DNA of 25,172 bases from an uncultured Campylobacter sp. (GTDB lineage: Bacteria; Campylobacterota; Campylobacteria; Campylobacterales; Campylobacteraceae). The stretch lies in contig NZ_CALKTC010000072.1 in assembly GCF_937996225.1 (NCBI RefSeq), positions 1-25,172 of the forward strand, written 5' to 3'. The notes below the pieces were generated by a model. It was not told the DNA's origin, did not search any database, and saw only the letters and a program-made list of their open reading frames with translations. Of this stretch, positions 22,560-25,172 are shown one piece after another. The translations under genes and the position numbers were made by a program. Each line of letters opens with the position of its first letter. Within the stretch, counting starts at the first letter, position 1.

Positions 22560-23048
22560 TTACATTTTTTTGGCGTTTTTTAAGATCCATTCGCTAATGC
22601 CCGCAGCGTCGTTGATGTCGAAATTTACGCGGCAAAATTTATCCATCTGCTCGCCGCTTAAATTTGAAGCGATCGCGTCCGAAAATGGCAGATACGCCGG
22701 ATCGATCTTGTCGCGAAATAGGCTTATGCGCGGCAGCGGCAGCGTCTTTAACCCTTCTACGAGCAAGATATCAAACTCGCCTAGCATCCGCACGACCTCG
22801 TCAATCTGCATACAGCGCTGCGAAAAATAGCTCGTTCGCGTCGGGCTCATCACGACGGTTTCGGCGCCGAGCTCGCTAAATTTGGCGCTGTCTTTGCCCT
22901 CTACGTCAAAGCGCGCCTTATCGCCCGGATCGTGCTTTACGATCGCGATCCGCAGCCCGCTAGCGATAAAAATTTTAGCGATCTTGCAGATTAGCGTCGT
23001 TTTGCCGCTGTTGGAAGGGCCTGAAAATGCGATAACAAGTCTTTTCAT
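22560..23048 (-). CDS. mobB: Molybdopterin-guanine dinucleotide biosynthesis protein MobB
   Basis: A 162-residue P-loop GTPase-like protein. The Walker A motif GPSNSGKTTL is at residues 10-19. The family then shows IAIVKHDPGDKARFDVEGKDS, where His and Asp of KHDP are conserved, TVVMSPTRTSYF, and LLVEGLKTLPLPRI with the VEGxK signature. MobB assists MobA in attaching GMP to molybdopterin for molybdoenzymes such as formate dehydrogenase and nitrate or DMSO reductases. It is the first gene of the leftward operon with fbp and the small Cys protein. The start has only a weak GGA in front. A divergent lipoprotein gene starts 100 bases away. Confidence 0.93.
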   Translation of the reverse strand: MKRLVIAFSGPSNSGKTTLICKIAKIFIASGLRIAIVKHDPGDKARFDVEGKDSAKFSELGAETVVMSPTRTSYFSQRCMQIDEVVRMLGEFDILLVEGLKTLPLPRISLFRDKIDPAYLPFSDAIASNLSGEQMDKFCRVNFDINDAAGISEWILKNAKKM

Positions 23049-23148
23049 TTTTAAAATCCGGCTTTTTAAGATGAGCAGATTGTAGCGAATTTAGCCTTTT
23101 AAAAAGCAAAATTCGTTAAAATGCGCCTAAAATTTCAAAGGAAAATCG
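23049..23148. promoter_or_regulatory. Divergent promoter region, mobB / lipoprotein
   Basis: This 100-base gap must hold the start signals of two diverging genes. On the plus strand, TTAAAAT near 23115 could be a -10 element for the lipoprotein. No -35 or operator palindrome is clear, in line with the weak -35 boxes of Campylobacter promoters. Confidence 0.35.
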
Positions 23149-23670
23149 ATGAAGAAATTTGATTTTGGCGGCGCGCTAAACGGCCTGCTGAAGGGCTCGC
23201 TCTTAGCCGCGTTAGCGCTATTTTTAAGCTCCTGCTCCGCAAACGATCCCCGTCACGATCCGCTTAAAAACGAGTTTTTGGCCTACACGCAAAAATTTGA
23301 ATCGGTGCGCGCGGGCGATCGCTATTTGGCAGTGGCGACCTATCTAAATCCCGTCGCGCCCGAGCTTAGAAACGCCGCGGAGGACGAGGTGTTTTTGCTC
23401 ACCTCCTATCCTAAAGAGATTCAGATCCGCGCGGTGCAGATCAACGGCGCAAACGCAAACGTAACGCCGCTGCACGACGGTGATCCGCTTTTGCAAAAGG
23501 AGCTTTTTAAGATCGCGTGGGCGAGCCGCTACAAGATCACCGCGCCTAAGAGCGATAAGGACGAGCTGGTGCTTAGCTACCGCACCTCAAATGGTCTGGG
23601 TGCCACGATGAAATTTCGTAAAATTTCAAAGTCGCTGTATTGGCAGCCGCAGATCGATCTGAAAGATTAA
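23149..23670 (+). CDS. Putative lipoprotein of unknown function
   Basis: A 173-residue protein with a type II signal peptide: basic start, a hydrophobic run (LLKGSLLAALALFLSSC) and a lipobox LSSC placing the lipid-bearing cysteine at 29. The next residues, SAND, contain no Asp at +2, so outer-membrane sorting is possible. The mature part (VRAGDRYLAVATYLNP, then LSYRTSNGLGATMKFRKISK) looks beta-rich and is rich in charged residues. I know no function for it. A lipoprotein gene lies at the same place beside mobB in C. jejuni (Cj0842, from memory). It starts at ATG with AAGGA seven bases ahead and is followed after 10 bases by the next gene. Confidence 0.85.
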   Translation: MKKFDFGGALNGLLKGSLLAALALFLSSCSANDPRHDPLKNEFLAYTQKFESVRAGDRYLAVATYLNPVAPELRNAAEDEVFLLTSYPKEIQIRAVQINGANANVTPLHDGDPLLQKELFKIAWASRYKITAPKSDKDELVLSYRTSNGLGATMKFRKISKSLYWQPQIDLKD

Positions 23671-23680
23671 AGGAGAGAGG

Positions 23681-24613
23681 GTGGGTTACGACATAAGCTA
23701 TCACGCGATCGGCAAAGATGAAATTTCGCAGTGGTATTTTAAGCCGCTAAAGCTCGCGCAGAGGGGAGATTTTGAGGCTATCGCCCAAATCGCTCGCGAA
23801 GCGGGGGTGGATGAATTTTATGTAGAAAAATACGCGGACGGCTTCCGCTCGGCGCTGCAGTACGGCACAGGGGGCATTTTTAATAAAACGCACGGATTTC
23901 ACCTCGCCGTGGCGCAGGGCTATTTTAGAGAGTATTTTTACACGCGCGGCACGGCGTTTAGCTTTTTGGCGGCGCAAAGCTTTAAATTTAAACCCTATAT
24001 AAGCGATTGGCGCGAGGTTTTGCCGAAGGAATTTTTAGCGGAATTTAGCGGCGAAATTCATAACGAGATCGTCGAAAACTACTGCTGCGGCGCGTATCTT
24101 GGCGCCGATAACGTGCAGAAACTGCTGCGCGATTATGAAGCGGACGGCAAGATAAAAGAGGCGATAGATGAGTTTTACGCGCAGAATTTGCCCGTGTTTT
24201 TAAAGGCGCTAAATTCTGCCGCAGAGCTTGGAGTAGGGCTGCTTGAGGCTACCGAAGTGGTTGAGCCCAATCCGATCGATCTAAATAAGTCCGAGTCGTT
24301 TTCAAATCTTTTTAATTGCGATACTCAGGGCGCGCTGATCTACGCGGAAATCGCCGCGCAGCAGATCGGCGAGGCGATAGAGCGAGATAAGACAGGCGGA
24401 GGAGATACTACGGGCGGAGAGAATTTTGCCTTGCGCGGCGCCAATGCAACGAGCGACGGCACAATGAAAGAAAGCGGCGAGAATTCCGTCCCGTGCATCG
24501 GCGATACGATAGAAGACGGCGGCGAGAATTCTGCCGCAGAAGATCATGAAGACGAAACCTCCGCGGGCGGAAAGAAGTCGCTTTTCGGCAAGATCAAAGG
24601 GCTTTTCAAATAG
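23681..24613 (+). CDS. Uncharacterised 310-residue protein (MGYDISYH family) with repetitive tail
   Basis: The N-terminal part, starting MGYDISYHAIGKDEISQWYF, resembles a group of uncharacterised bacterial proteins that share the opening MGYDISYHPI; no biochemical role is known to me. Residues 1-215 look mainly helical, with aromatic stretches (YFREYFYTRGTAFSFLA) and a Cys pair (NYCCGAYLGADN). Residues about 238-295 are a Gly/Glu/Asn-rich low-complexity segment, then comes an amphipathic basic end (KKSLFGKIKGLFK) that might contact a membrane. No signal peptide is seen, so it is cytoplasmic. The start codon is GTG with AGGAG five bases ahead, ten bases after the lipoprotein stop, so the two are probably one operon. 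Confidence 0.75.
   Translation: MGYDISYHAIGKDEISQWYFKPLKLAQRGDFEAIAQIAREAGVDEFYVEKYADGFRSALQYGTGGIFNKTHGFHLAVAQGYFREYFYTRGTAFSFLAAQSFKFKPYISDWREVLPKEFLAEFSGEIHNEIVENYCCGAYLGADNVQKLLRDYEADGKIKEAIDEFYAQNLPVFLKALNSAAELGVGLLEATEVVEPNPIDLNKSESFSNLFNCDTQGALIYAEIAAQQIGEAIERDKTGGGDTTGGENFALRGANATSDGTMKESGENSVPCIGDTIEDGGENSAAEDHEDETSAGGKKSLFGKIKGLFK
24413..24543 (+). repeat. In-frame GGCGGCGAGAATTCY repeat in the gene's tail
   Basis: Three copies of a word close to GGCGGCGAGAATTCY lie near 24413, 24472 and 24529 (spacing about 57-59 bases), each read in the same frame as GGENF, SGENS and GGENS. Intervening codons are not conserved. Confidence 0.65.
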
Positions 24614-25013
24614 AAATTTGATTGATAAATTTAAAAGGGCTTGCGGAGTCGCGCGATTTAAATCGCGATTAAATCATCTCGCGCTCGCAGGCTCCGCGCC
24701 GTTAAATTTAACTAAAACGGCGCAGTCGGCAAGCGTAAATTTAAAATTTAAAGCTTGCCAAAATTTAAACGGCGAGCTGCATATCCGAAGTTACGAAATT
24801 TTAAGGCGTCGCAAACAAGCAAACAAGCTGCAAAGCGGCTAAATTTAAACTTGTCGCAGCCTTTGCGGCGGATAAGCTGCGGATAGGTTATATGTTTAAA
24901 TTCCATAACCAAAAGCGCCCGATTTTGATTTCATGTCACTTAAAATTATACGTTCGGGCGCTAATTTGATCGCTCACAAAACGCCGCGATAAAATTTCAA
25001 TAAATTTTAGATT
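24614..25013. repeat. Gene-free spacer packed with AAATTT-cored palindromes
   Basis: No gene is recognised in these 400 bases. In order they hold a perfect 16-base palindrome CGCGATTTAAATCGCG (24652-24667); GCCGTT/AACGGC around AAATTT (24698-24721); GGCAAGC/GCTTGCC enclosing TAAATTTAAAATTTA (24728-24759); and AGCGCCCGA/TCGGGCGCT (24914-24922 with 24954-24962), a 9-bp stem with a 31-base AT-rich loop. The spacer separates two convergent genes, so some hairpins may end transcription from either side. Confidence 0.65.
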
Positions 25014-25172
25014 TTAAAGCTCGTCGCCCCAGAAATAAAGCTCGAAAAAAGCAAGTGCAAAGATAAAAAACAATATCAGCGCCGCGCCGCCCGCTCGGAC
25101 GTAGCTCTCGTCCCCTACGCCGAATTGCACGCAATAGACAAACGCCATAAAAGACAAGCAAGCCACTAAATT
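25014..25172 (-). CDS. Membrane protein, C-terminal end (5' part outside window)
   Basis: The minus strand is open from the window edge to a TAA at 25014-25016, giving the last 52 residues of a protein. Two hydrophobic segments (LVACLSFMAFVYCVQFGV and GGAALILFFIFALAFFELYF) are joined by a short polar loop with DESYVR, and the end is WGDEL. It is a membrane protein tail; too little is visible to assign a family. Confidence 0.6.
   Translation of the reverse strand, partial: NLVACLSFMAFVYCVQFGVGDESYVRAGGAALILFFIFALAFFELYFWGDEL

Noticed and set aside
24546..24842. Plus-strand open frame of 98 codons overlapping the end of the 310-residue protein
   Set aside because: It lies in another frame of a supported gene and continues into the palindrome-rich spacer, with no ribosome site.

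Overview
The window looks like a chromosome segment from a Campylobacter with unusually high GC for the genus, resembling C. gracilis or a relative. This is inferred from the run small Cys-rich ORF - fbp - mobB - divergent lipoprotein, which I recall as the C. jejuni Cj0839c-Cj0842 order, and from A/T-tract-rich spacers between genes with GC-richer coding sequence. No taxonomic marker gene is present, so the species is uncertain.

Region 1 (1-10274, all +): the distal part of a surface-polysaccharide operon. In order it holds the C-terminus of a membrane protein, a HAD-IB phosphatase-like protein, a heparinase II/III-family lyase, two GT4-type glycosyltransferases, a SAM methyltransferase, a third GT4 glycosyltransferase, a bifunctional GDP-mannose enzyme (manC) and a polyprenyl-phosphate sugar-1-phosphate transferase. 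Stop/start overlaps of 4-8 bases couple most genes. The likely scheme is that the last gene starts the glycan on undecaprenyl phosphate, the transferases extend it (at least one probably using GDP-mannose), the methyltransferase may cap or decorate it, and the lyase may trim or clear it. Base composition is patchy, with AT-rich and GC-rich blocks that switch inside the lyase gene.

Region 2 (10275-12880): an AT-rich, decaying island next to tRNA-Lys. It has two remnants of RTX-type calcium-binding secreted proteins, with an intact four-helix membrane protein between them. The second remnant retains RTX nonapeptides but is broken by three frame changes and a stop.

Region 3 (12881-17584): tRNA-Lys(CTT), a secreted SYLF-domain protein, an M23 peptidoglycan endopeptidase, an odd 641-residue protein with a huge repetitive linker and a RusA-like C-terminus, and the DNA repair methyltransferase ogt.

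Region 4 (17585-21492): two gene-free tracts of about 1 kb flank the leftward lysE-family exporter/dapE pair. Both tracts carry degenerate repeats built around AAATTT-type cores, one with a period near 38 bases.

Region 5 (21493-25172): leftward mobB-fbp-small Cys protein, rightward lipoprotein and an uncharacterised 310-residue protein, another palindrome-rich spacer, and the C-terminus of a leftward membrane protein running off the window. The same AAATT-centred words found in the spacers also occur, in frame, inside the linker of the RusA-like protein and the tail of the 310-residue protein.
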